Shown here piece after piece: positions 8,643 through 16,184 of a DNA stretch of 64,000 nt (the first letter of the stretch is position 1; each line of letters begins with the position of its first letter). The notes under the pieces were generated by a model. That model saw only the letters and a list, made by a program, of their open reading frames with translations, was not told where the DNA came from and searched no databases. Both the position numbers and the translations under genes were made by a program. This DNA is from Mixta gaviniae (lineage in GTDB: Bacteria; Pseudomonadota; Gammaproteobacteria; Enterobacterales; Enterobacteriaceae), in contig NZ_CP026377.1 in the NCBI RefSeq assembly GCF_002953195.1, positions 2,790,001 to 2,854,000 on the forward strand, read 5' to 3'.

Positions 8643-9019
8643 ACGTTGTCTCCTTTATAAAAGGCAAAGCGCCTGATAAAACAGGCGTTCGGCCTGTGTG
8701 AATGGGAGCTGAATCGTTACCAGCAACGTTAATAAGTGTAGCAGCCGTCACAAAATCGCAAGGGCGATTACCCAACGTAACAGTTTGACCAGAAAACTAT
8801 TTTTACGAAAAAGCGAGGAAAAAGAGGCGATAAGGGCGCTTAAACGGCGGCAATCGCGGGCAAAGAAAAAAGGGCCTCTCTGCCTTTCCCTGCTTTACAG
8901 ATTAACGTTAAAGCGCTGTTTGCCTCGCAACATGCCTGATAACACCTGTAACCATCGCGGATTGCGCGGCCTGTGACATCTGCCCAGCCCAATGAAGCTC
9001 CTCACAGCGGGCCCGCTGC
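8643..9019. other. Intergenic region without supported features
   Basis: 377 bp between the SDR operon start and the end of the transporter gene. It must hold the operon promoter, but no strong consensus stands out. A Lys/Arg-rich 63-codon frame on the plus strand has no ribosome-binding site and is taken as chance. Confidence 0.4.
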
Positions 9020-10294
9020 TTAATGCAACACTGTCCTGCTGCGCCAGAGCGCCGTGCCGCTGAGCAGCGCCATCAGAATCAGGTAGTAGCCCGGCGCGAG
9101 GCTGGAGCCGGTGGCCTGAATCAGTAGCGTGCAGATCAGCGGCGCAAACCCGCCAAAAAGGGTCACCGCCACGTTATAGCTTATCGCCATACCGCTGGCG
9201 CGCGTCGCCGTCGGGAACAGATCCGCCATGACCGACGGCACGGCGGAAAAATAGATCGACTTCAGCAACGCCATCCAGCCTACCAGCAGGATCAGGCTCA
9301 AGGGTGAGGTATAGCGGATCATAAAGTGGAACGCGGGCCAGAGCGTCAGCGCCAGCAGGATAAGCGCGCCCCACATCAGCGGCGCACGGCCGATGCGCTC
9401 GGCCAGCAACCCCATCAGCGGTGTTACCACGGTTAAAATAACCCCAGCCACCAGGGTAGCGCTGAAGGCAACGCTGCCGGAAAGGTGCAGGCTCTGCGTC
9501 GCGTAGGTGGGAATATAGTTAAGCATGTAGTTAACCGCTGTGGAGATCACCATCAGCCCAACCGCCAGCAGCATCAGCGTTTTTTGACGTCCGATCAGCG
9601 TTTTCAGCGGCGCGGCGTGCTTCGCCTGCGGCGTAAAGCTGGCCGGCTCCGGCACGTGGCGTCGGATATAAAGCCCCAGCGGCCCGATCAGCAGGCCGAA
9701 AGCGAACGGGATGCGCCAGCCCCACGCCATCATCTGCGTCTCGCTAAGCAGCTGCGTCAGGCCGAGACCGAACGCCGACGCCATCAGCGTGCTGGCGCCT
9801 TGGGTAGCAAACTGCCAGCTGGCGATAAACGCCTTACGCTCCGGAAAATGCTCGACCAGAAAAGCGGTAGAGCTGCCGAACTCGCCGCCGGCGGAAAAGC
9901 CCTGAATCAGGCGTGCCGCCAGGATCAGCAGCGGTGCCGCCAGCCCGATAGCGGCATAGCCGGGCATCAGGGTGATCAGCGCCCCGCCTAACATCATCAG
10001 GTTAATCGACAGCAGCAATGCCTTTTTACGACCGTGGCGGTCGGCGTAGCTGCCAAGCACCAGCGCACCCAGTGGGCGGATAAGAAAGGAAACGCCGAAA
10101 CTGCCGAAGGTCAGCAGCAGCGAAACCGAGGCGTCGCTGGTGGGAAAAAAGGCGTGGGCGATATAGCTGGCGAAAAAGCCGTAGACCGCAATATCAAACC
10201 ACTCCAGCGCGTTACCAATGCAGGTGGCAAACAGGGTTTTATGCAGGCTGGGTTTGGCCAGCGCGACACGGCGCACGTCAGTCAGGCTGCTCAT
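9020..10294 (-). CDS. MFS transporter, metabolite:H+ symporter (MHS/ProP-like) family
   Basis: 424-aa membrane protein with about 12 predicted transmembrane segments. The MHS signature GNALEWFDIAVYGFFA is in TM1 and the MFS loop motif YADRHGRKKAL lies between TM2 and TM3. Family members carry citrate, alpha-ketoglutarate, proline/betaine or shikimate with protons. The cargo here is unknown. It overlaps the stop of the upstream M20 peptidase gene by 4 nt (ATGA), so it is translationally coupled. A role in importing the peptide or acylated amino acid cleaved by that enzyme is inferred. Confidence 0.9.
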   Translation of the reverse strand: MSSLTDVRRVALAKPSLHKTLFATCIGNALEWFDIAVYGFFASYIAHAFFPTSDASVSLLLTFGSFGVSFLIRPLGALVLGSYADRHGRKKALLLSINLMMLGGALITLMPGYAAIGLAAPLLILAARLIQGFSAGGEFGSSTAFLVEHFPERKAFIASWQFATQGASTLMASAFGLGLTQLLSETQMMAWGWRIPFAFGLLIGPLGLYIRRHVPEPASFTPQAKHAAPLKTLIGRQKTLMLLAVGLMVISTAVNYMLNYIPTYATQSLHLSGSVAFSATLVAGVILTVVTPLMGLLAERIGRAPLMWGALILLALTLWPAFHFMIRYTSPLSLILLVGWMALLKSIYFSAVPSVMADLFPTATRASGMAISYNVAVTLFGGFAPLICTLLIQATGSSLAPGYYLILMALLSGTALWRSRTVLH

Positions 10295-11712
10295 GACGTG
10301 GCCCTCCGCCAGGCACGGCGGCGATCCAGCAGCGCACCGCCCTGCTCGCCCAGATCCCAGAACAGTCGCGTCATGATCTGCAGCCCTTCACGCGCGATCG
10401 ATTTCAACATATGCTCATTCACCCCATGCTGACCGCAGGCAGGGTATGAGTGCGGCACCCACAGCGTCGGTAAGCCAAGGATCTCGGAAAACACCTCATT
10501 CGGCAGCGAGCCGCCGAGATTAGGCAGCAGCGCCGGCTTTTTACCGCTGCTCTGCGCCATCACCGCCAGCGCCCACGCCACCAGCGGATCGGCAGGATCG
10601 AGGCGCGTGGCCGGCGATCCGCGCAGAAATGTCACCTCAACGTTATCAAAGCCGTGCTGTTGCAGATGTGCCTGAATATGGCTGACCAGATTTTCCCAGT
10701 CGGTACCGACGACAAAGCGCAGCTGGCAAACCGCGGTGGCGGAGCCAGGGATAGCATTCATCGGCCGCGCCGGATTGCCGGTCAGCATCGACAACACCTC
10801 CAGCGTATTCCAGCCGTACAGCCTCTCAGTCGGCGTCAGCCCCGCTTCGCCCCAGTTAATGTCAATCGCCGGATCGCCCGGCGTGCCGCCGACAGCGATA
10901 TCGCTAAGGATCTGCCGCACGCTGTCGGTCAGCGACGTGGGCCGTAGCGCCGCGACGCGCAGCTGCCCCTGTTGGTTCACCAGCGAGGCAATAGCGTTGG
11001 CCAGCTGGGTACCGGGGTTGCTCAGCAGGCCACCCCAGTTGCCGGAATGGTAGGCGTTATCGCGCGCATGAATGCTAAGGCGGAAATTGACGCAGCCGCG
11101 CGAGCCTAAAAACAGCGTCGGCCGTGCCGCATTCAGGCGCGGGCCGTCAGAGGCGATAAAGAGATCGGCGCGCAGCAGTTCCGCCTGCTGCTGACAGATC
11201 TCTGCCAGGCCGGGCGAGCTGATCTCTTCCCCCATCTCAAACAAGATTTTGCAGTTAAAGCCGAGCCTGCCGCCGCGCGCGTGGAACACCTGCTCCAGCG
11301 CCGCCAGGTTGATGCAGTGCTGCCCTTTGTTATCGGCGCTGCCGCGTCCGTACCAGCGGTCGCCCTCTTCCTGCAGCCGCCACGGCGACAGCCCTTCGCG
11401 CCAGTTTTCGTCATCGCCGAATACGACGTCGCCATGCCCGTAGCAGAGCAGCGTCGGGAGCGCCTCATCCTCAATGCGCGTCGCGATCAAAAAAGGCCGG
11501 TTCGCCGCCGCCGGGTTCTCCAGCCGGTGCAGCGTAAAGCCGAGCGCCGCCAGCTGAGGCGCGATCTCTTTATCCAGATAGTGCGCCAGCTGCGCATCAC
11601 GATCGTCGCGCTGGCTTTCCGTCATCAGCGCCACCCGACGTGCCAGCAGCCGTTGAAATTCCCCACTGTCAAACCAGGCGGTTGCGCCTGTTACTGCCTG
11701 TTCTGCCGTCAT
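10291..11712 (-). CDS. M20 family metallopeptidase (ArgE/DapE/CNDP-type)
   Basis: 473-aa dinuclear zinc hydrolase. Metal-ligand motifs appear in order: YGHGDVV (His and the Asp two residues on), GRGSADNKGQ (bridging Asp), and EMGEEISSPG (catalytic Glu pair). A dimerisation domain lies between about residues 210 and 330. The family removes acyl groups from amino acids or cleaves dipeptides. The exact substrate is unknown. It is first in a two-gene operon with the MHS transporter, and a LysR gene is transcribed divergently 150 bp away, suggesting a regulated uptake-and-hydrolysis unit. It is predicted cytosolic. Confidence 0.88.
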   Translation of the reverse strand: MTAEQAVTGATAWFDSGEFQRLLARRVALMTESQRDDRDAQLAHYLDKEIAPQLAALGFTLHRLENPAAANRPFLIATRIEDEALPTLLCYGHGDVVFGDDENWREGLSPWRLQEEGDRWYGRGSADNKGQHCINLAALEQVFHARGGRLGFNCKILFEMGEEISSPGLAEICQQQAELLRADLFIASDGPRLNAARPTLFLGSRGCVNFRLSIHARDNAYHSGNWGGLLSNPGTQLANAIASLVNQQGQLRVAALRPTSLTDSVRQILSDIAVGGTPGDPAIDINWGEAGLTPTERLYGWNTLEVLSMLTGNPARPMNAIPGSATAVCQLRFVVGTDWENLVSHIQAHLQQHGFDNVEVTFLRGSPATRLDPADPLVAWALAVMAQSSGKKPALLPNLGGSLPNEVFSEILGLPTLWVPHSYPACGQHGVNEHMLKSIAREGLQIMTRLFWDLGEQGGALLDRRRAWRRATS

Positions 11713-11862
11713 GTTTGCCTGCCATTGTTATAGGTTTTATCGTTTCCTTTCGACTTTACCTGTTCCCGGCTTTGCCACAATTATCAATTTTTAGCCTTCG
11801 GTTTGCTTTTAAAGCAAGGCTATACTGCCCAAAAAAGAGGCACGCCTCCTGAGGAGACCAGG

Positions 11863-12765
11863 ATGTTAAGCAGTGAAATGCGCTATTTTCTTGCGGTGGC
11901 GGCAGCGGGATCGCTCAGCGCCGCCAGCGAGCAGCTGTTTGTTGCCGCCTCCGCCATCAGCCGGCAGATCCAGCGGCTGGAGGCGCAGGTCGGCGCGCCG
12001 CTGTTCCGCCGTCACGCGCGCGGTATGGTGCTGACCGAAGAGGGGGAGATTTTTGCGCGCCGCGTCCGGAAAAGCCTGCTGGATATGGAGTACGCCATTG
12101 CGGAAATTAAAGGGCTGAAGGCAGTGCGCCGCGCCCATATCCGCATCGCCTGCACCGACGGGTTGGCCTTTAGCCTGCTGCCGCGCCTGCTGGCTGATTT
12201 CCGCGCCGACAATCCGGCGGTGCATTTTTCGCTGAAGGTCACCAGCAGCCAGGGGGTAGCGGAGCTGGTGCGCGCCGGCGAATGCGATCTGGCGCTGCAG
12301 TTCAGCCTGCATCCGGAGCGCGACGTCGAGGTGATCGCTTCCTGGCCGGCGCCGGTGCTGCTGGTGATGCATCAGACGCATCCGCTGGCGGATAGGCCGG
12401 TAAACCTGGCGGAACTGGGCGCCTGGCCGCTGGCGCTGCCAGAGCAGAACACCACGGTGCGCCAGCTATTCGATCTCTCCTGCCAGATGAGCGGCAGCAT
12501 CGTTGAGCCGGTGCTGACCTGCGATAACTTCTCCGCGCTCTACCACTTTCTGCGCCATACGCCACAGGCGATCACTCTCTGCAGCCACTTTACTCTGCTG
12601 TATGGCGCGGAGGCCGATGGCCTGATAATGAAAACTACCGGCGTCGATCAGTTGAGCCAGCGCACGCTGCAGCTGCAAACGGTGGCGGGCAGGCCGCGCA
12701 GCGCCGCGCTGAACCTGTTGGTTAGGTTTTTAACCGAGCGGCTAACCTGCGCCAGCCACCACTGA
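11863..12765 (+). CDS. LysR-type transcriptional regulator
   Basis: 300-aa LysR protein. The helix-turn-helix is at residues 1-60 (SLSAASEQLFVAASAISRQI), followed by a periplasmic-binding-protein-like effector domain from about residue 90. The start at 11863 follows GAGGAG by 6 nt, and a longer upstream frame lacks a ribosome-binding site. It is divergent from the M20 peptidase-MHS transporter operon across a 150-bp gap, the usual layout for a LysR regulator and its target. The effector is unknown. Confidence 0.88.
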   Translation: MLSSEMRYFLAVAAAGSLSAASEQLFVAASAISRQIQRLEAQVGAPLFRRHARGMVLTEEGEIFARRVRKSLLDMEYAIAEIKGLKAVRRAHIRIACTDGLAFSLLPRLLADFRADNPAVHFSLKVTSSQGVAELVRAGECDLALQFSLHPERDVEVIASWPAPVLLVMHQTHPLADRPVNLAELGAWPLALPEQNTTVRQLFDLSCQMSGSIVEPVLTCDNFSALYHFLRHTPQAITLCSHFTLLYGAEADGLIMKTTGVDQLSQRTLQLQTVAGRPRSAALNLLVRFLTERLTCASHH

Positions 12766-12839
12766 TGGTGACGTTCCGCGCCTGTTCCTTATGACCGTCT
12801 ATACTCTCCTTTACGCTTAAAAACTGTTACGGAGGCATC

Positions 12840-13337
12840 ATGGAAAATCAAAGTGAGGTTTACACCCGTCCTGAACCGATCGTGGAATTACCGGAAGCGG
12901 TATTCAACCGGCTGCGCGGCGAGATCACGCCTCAGGCGGTGAATGAGGCGGTGCGTCTCTCCACCGTTGATGCCGAAGGCTGGCCGCATGCCGCCCAGCT
13001 TAGCCTGGGAGAAGTATTTGCTATCGATCGCCAAACGCTGCGCGTCGCGCTCTGGCCCGATTCCCAGACCAGCGAAAACCTGCGACGCGATGGCCGCCTC
13101 TCCGTCGCGCTGGCCTACGATAAAGGCATTATCGAAATGCGCGGCCGCGCGATTCAGATTGCAGAGGATCAGACCGACCTGAACCTGGCGGTATTCGAGA
13201 TCGATATCGGCAATATCATGGTGCATCGTTCCGACTATGCAGAGGTGGCAACCGGGGTTACCTTTAAAATTCACGAGCCGGAAAAAGTGGCGGCGCGCTG
13301 GCAAGAGCAGCGCCATATGCTGTCGTCGCTGGAGTAA
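12840..13337 (+). CDS. Pyridoxamine 5'-phosphate oxidase-family (PNPOx-fold) protein
   Basis: 165-aa split-barrel protein. The N-terminal half holds the typical strand pattern (VRLSTVDAEGWPHAAQLSLGE), and the middle has the SENLRRDGRLSVALAY motif of flavin- or heme-binding PNPOx-fold proteins. Function cannot be assigned beyond the fold. It has a strong CGGAGG ribosome-binding site and an intrinsic terminator at 13424, so it is a monocistronic unit. A TATACT -10-like element lies about 40 bp upstream. Confidence 0.75.
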   Translation: MENQSEVYTRPEPIVELPEAVFNRLRGEITPQAVNEAVRLSTVDAEGWPHAAQLSLGEVFAIDRQTLRVALWPDSQTSENLRRDGRLSVALAYDKGIIEMRGRAIQIAEDQTDLNLAVFEIDIGNIMVHRSDYAEVATGVTFKIHEPEKVAARWQEQRHMLSSLE

Positions 13338-13365
13338 CCGCGGCCGACCCGGAAAGATGTTGGTC

Positions 13366-13426
13366 GCTGGCATTATCGCCAGTAACAAACAAGACGGTTG
13401 TGGCTGGCATTATCGCCAGCAACAAA
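13366..13426. repeat. Two-copy hairpin repeat, 37-bp period
   Basis: The unit GCTGGCATTATCGCCAG plus (T/C)AACAAA occurs at 13366-13389 and 13403-13426. Each copy can fold as CTGGC-ATTATC-GCCAG. It sits directly before the terminator of the PNPOx-fold gene. Confidence 0.7.
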
Positions 13427-13454
13427 AAAGCCCCGTGCAGGCGGGGCTTTTTTA
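13424..13454 (+). terminator. Intrinsic terminator
   Basis: Stem GCCCCG / CGGGGC (13430-13435, 13442-13447) flanked by A6 and T6. It is probably bidirectional and could serve both the PNPOx-fold gene and yeeO. Confidence 0.85.
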
Positions 13455-13494
13455 TTATGACTACCGCGCGGCGGAGGTCTGCAGTCGCCTGATA

Positions 13495-13678
13495 CGTTTC
13501 GCCACCGGCCGGCATTTTGCAGCCACTCATCGCCGATCGGCCGACGCGAGGAAAAACCGCGCACCACCGCACCACCGCACCACAAAGGCCGCCGCGCGTC
13601 AGGTTCGTTTCGCCACCGGCCGGTATTTTTGCAGCCACTTGCCGCTGATCAGGCGACGCCAGAAGAAAATACCGCGCA
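13495..13678. repeat. Degenerate duplicate of the yeeO 3' end
   Basis: About 72 bp starting CGTTTCGCCACCGGCCGG occur at 13495 and again, as the true yeeO terminus, at 13606 (period 111 bp). The outer copy has substitutions and single-base indels and lies beyond the yeeO stop codon, so it is not translated. Confidence 0.7.
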
Positions 13679-15029
13679 CCAGCCAGTCAAGGAACATGCC
13701 CAGCCAGACGCCCACCACGCCCATACCCAGCACGATCCCCAGCAGGTAACCCGCCACCACGCGTGCGCCCCACATGCTCAGCATCGAAACATACATGGTA
13801 TAACGGGCATCACGCGCGCCCTTCAGCCCGGCGGGCAGTACCCAGGAGGCGGCCCAGATCGGCATACAGGCAGCATTCAGCCAGACCAGATGTTTCACCA
13901 CATCAATCACATCCTGTTCACGCGTATAGAACCGCGCCAGCAGCCCGGCGAACGGCGCCGATAGGAAGGCCAGCGCACACAGGCCGAAGGTCGCCAGCCA
14001 GAAAATATGTTTCAGCTGGCGCGTCGCCTGGCCAATCTGATTTTTCCCCAGTCGTGTGCCAACGATAATGGTCGAGGCGGAGCCAAGGGCGTTGCCCGGC
14101 AGGTTAATCAGCGAGGCGATAGAGAACGCGATAAAGTTACCGGCGATTTCGCTGGTGCCCATACCGGCGACAAACACCTGCGTCAGCAGCTTGCCGCCGT
14201 TAAACAGCACCGATTCGATACTGGCAGGCACGCCGATGCCCAGCACCTCCATCAGAATTTTGCTGTTCCAGCGGCTGAAGTAGCTGCGCAGCGGAATACG
14301 CAGCGCCGGGTTAAAGCCCACCATCAGCACCACGATCACCCCGATGGCGCCGATATAGCGTGAGATAGTCAGCCCCAGGCCTGCGCCGACAAACCCCAGC
14401 CCCTCCCACGAGAAGCAGCCGTAGATCAGCACGCCGCTGATGACAATGTTCAGGATATTCATCCCGCCGTTAATCAGCATCGGAATTTTAGTATTGCCCG
14501 CGCCACGTAGCGCGCCGCTGCCGATCAGGGCGATCGCCGCCGCCGGATAGCTCCAGGCGGAGGTTTGCAGATAGCTCAGCGCCAGCTCTTTAACCTGCGG
14601 CGAGGCGCTGCCGGCGATACCATCGATAATCACGTGGCCGTAGAACTCAATCACCCCCACCAGCAGCAGCGACATCACCGTCATCAACGCCAGCGACTGA
14701 CGCGTCGCCGCACGGGCGCGATCGCCGTCGCGCTTGCCAAGGCTAAAGGCCACCACCACCGTGGTGCCGAGATCGACCGCGGCGAAAAAGGAGATCACTA
14801 CCATATTGAAGCTATCGGCCAGCCCAACGCCCGCCATCGCCTCTTTTCCCAGCCAGCTAACCAGGAAGGTACTCAGCACTCCCATCAGCAGCACGCAGAG
14901 GTTTTCGATAAAGATCGGCACCGCCAGCGGCGTGATTTCACGCCAGAACAGCACCCGGTAGGAGCGCCGTTTTGGATACCACGCCGTGCCTTCAATGGCG
15001 CGCCGCAGTTTGACGAGTAAAGTTTGCAA
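13599..15029 (-). CDS. yeeO: MATE family efflux transporter YeeO
   Basis: 476-aa multidrug/flavin MATE exporter with about 12 transmembrane segments in two bundles. The first bundle begins ITPLAVPIFIENL and the second begins near residue 260 (VLGIGVPASIESV). E. coli YeeO exports FMN and FAD and lies between asn tRNA genes exactly as here. The E. coli protein is annotated about 70 residues longer at the N terminus. The present start gives a plausible cytosolic lead-in (MQTLLVKLRRAIEG). Transcription runs opposite to the tRNAs. The 3' end is partly duplicated downstream. Confidence 0.9.
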   Translation of the reverse strand: MQTLLVKLRRAIEGTAWYPKRRSYRVLFWREITPLAVPIFIENLCVLLMGVLSTFLVSWLGKEAMAGVGLADSFNMVVISFFAAVDLGTTVVVAFSLGKRDGDRARAATRQSLALMTVMSLLLVGVIEFYGHVIIDGIAGSASPQVKELALSYLQTSAWSYPAAAIALIGSGALRGAGNTKIPMLINGGMNILNIVISGVLIYGCFSWEGLGFVGAGLGLTISRYIGAIGVIVVLMVGFNPALRIPLRSYFSRWNSKILMEVLGIGVPASIESVLFNGGKLLTQVFVAGMGTSEIAGNFIAFSIASLINLPGNALGSASTIIVGTRLGKNQIGQATRQLKHIFWLATFGLCALAFLSAPFAGLLARFYTREQDVIDVVKHLVWLNAACMPIWAASWVLPAGLKGARDARYTMYVSMLSMWGARVVAGYLLGIVLGMGVVGVWLGMFLDWLVRGIFFWRRLISGKWLQKYRPVAKRT

Positions 15030-15310
15030 GATCGACCCAATGACTTGATGAAGGTGAGAATTATGATGATGGGCAATGGTCAGCGATTATGCAAAATCTT
15101 TCCGATGCGGTTTAACGCTTTATTACAACTTCCGTTTTTCGCCGCCGCCGCCGCTGGCCGTTTTCGCCCCGCCACGATCCTACGCTGAAGGTTTCTCCAG
15201 GCCCGCGCGCCAATCCGTTAAAAAAGCCACTTATTGGGCCGCTGCTGCTGGTTAAAGCGGCAAACTGCTTATGCTTTCTGCAAACGACAGCGCAGAATGC
15301 AAAAAGGGTT
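15030..15310. other. Intergenic region before tRNA-Asn copy 2
   Basis: About 280 bp between the yeeO start and the tRNA promoter. It must contain the yeeO promoter on the minus strand. A GCC-triplet run (near 15145) is the only low-complexity feature. Nothing else is supported. Confidence 0.4.
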
Positions 15311-15338
15311 TTGACATGGGCGCGGAAATCAGTAATAT
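15311..15338 (+). promoter_or_regulatory. Sigma70 promoter of tRNA-Asn copy 2
   Basis: TTGACA (15311-15316) and TAATAT (15333-15338) with a 16-bp spacer and a GCGCGCC discriminator. Confidence 0.88.
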
Positions 15339-15355
15339 GCGCGCCATCAACCGAT

Positions 15356-15431
15356 TCCTCTGTAGTTCAGTCGGTAGAACGGCGGACTGTTAATCCGTAT
15401 GTCACTGGTTCGAGTCCAGTCAGAGGAGCCA
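15356..15431 (+). tRNA. asnU: tRNA-Asn (anticodon GTT), copy 2
   Basis: 76 nt, identical to copy 1, with encoded CCA. By position (after the reverse-strand yeeO, before cbl-nac) it corresponds to asnU of E. coli. The symbol is assigned by context only, since all copies have the same sequence. Confidence 0.97.
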
Positions 15432-15440
15432 TATTCAGAG

Positions 15441-15473
15441 AAGCCCGCTCAGGGAAACCCGAGCGGGCTTTTT
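15441..15473 (+). terminator. Intrinsic terminator of tRNA-Asn copy 2
   Basis: Stem GCCCGCTC / GAGCGGGC (15443-15450, 15461-15468) and T5. The surrounding 46 bp are identical to the region after copy 1. Confidence 0.9.
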
Positions 15474-15490
15474 GCTTTTTAGCCGACGTG

Positions 15491-15638
15491 GCCGCTTCAT
15501 GTCACCCTGCACCATTGTTGTCGCCCTGCTGCTTCATGTCACCCTGCGCCGAGGTTGTTGTCACCCCGCCGCTTAATGCCACTCTGCGCAGAGATTGTCG
15601 CCCCGCCGCTTAATGTCACCCTGCGCCATTGCTGTCGC
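15491..15638. repeat. Minisatellite-like array, four units of 34-40 bp
   Basis: Units begin at 15491, 15528, 15568 and 15605. Each has the pattern GC(C/T)GCTT(C/A)ATG(T/C)CAC(C/T)CTGC followed by a divergent half ending TGTCGCCC. They lie just downstream of the tRNA terminator. No ORF with a ribosome-binding site uses them. The period varies and the units are separated by no spacer, so this is not a CRISPR array. Confidence 0.75.
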
Positions 15639-15999
15639 TTTATTGCTGTTTTGCCGCAGGCGTCAATAGCCTGGATATATTGAAGGTGGGCGTTCCGGTT
15701 CAATATCCTGTGAACTTATTCTTTATTCCGGCTATGCCTTGTCGCAATAGGTGCAATCATTTCTCTGTATATTTAAACCCGCTATTTAATAAGAATGTAT
15801 AATATACCCCCCTCTTTATTACGGTAAAAAACGCCGGTAAAGCCATGACAGTAAAAATAATCACCACGCCCCGAAATAAACGTTATCCTGTTGTTATTAC
15901 GGGTTTATTTAATAGCATTTAGCATAAAAAAATGAACACGATCACAACAATGTTGTTTTGATTTGCAATTTAAGCGTAAAAGCGGATGGTATTAAAACG
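15639..15999. other. AT-rich intergenic region
   Basis: Low-GC DNA (for example near 15795 and 15905) between the minisatellite and the sulfatase upstream region. A 25-codon frame at 15845 lacks a convincing ribosome-binding site. The base composition differs from the surrounding GC-rich genes, which suggests acquired or promoter-rich DNA. No gene is supported. Confidence 0.4.
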
Positions 16000-16064
16000 A
16001 TCGTAACTCGAATAACGAGGCGAAACCTGATGTCGGCCTGCATGCGCCGCCGTCAGGTTTTTTA
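16000..16064 (+). ncRNA. Candidate small RNA ending in an orphan intrinsic terminator
   Basis: A strong hairpin (AACCTGA / TCAGGTT outer stem, a seven-pair inner stem with one mismatch, loop CTGCATGC) is followed by T6ATT at 16024-16064. No annotated gene ends there. A short upstream stem CTCG-AATAA-CGAG (near 16010) and an extended -10-like TGGTATTAA near 15990 would give an RNA of about 60-70 nt. It could instead be an attenuator in the sulfatase leader. The 5' end is a guess. Confidence 0.35.
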
Positions 16065-16184
16065 TTGCCTCATATCCACCCTGGCTACCAGGGACAGCAA
16101 AGGGTGTGACATCCGCGTTTAATAAATGCCGGTAAAAAAAGCTGTCTATTTTCGCTGTTAACGTGACTGAAAAGGGAGAAACAG

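Noticed and set aside
8785..8976. 63-aa Lys/Arg-rich plus-strand ORF
   Set aside because: No ribosome-binding site, odd composition and no recognisable motif. Probably chance.
15491..15638. CRISPR array
   Set aside because: Units are directly adjacent, differ in length and sequence, have no constant spacer size, and no cas gene is in the window.
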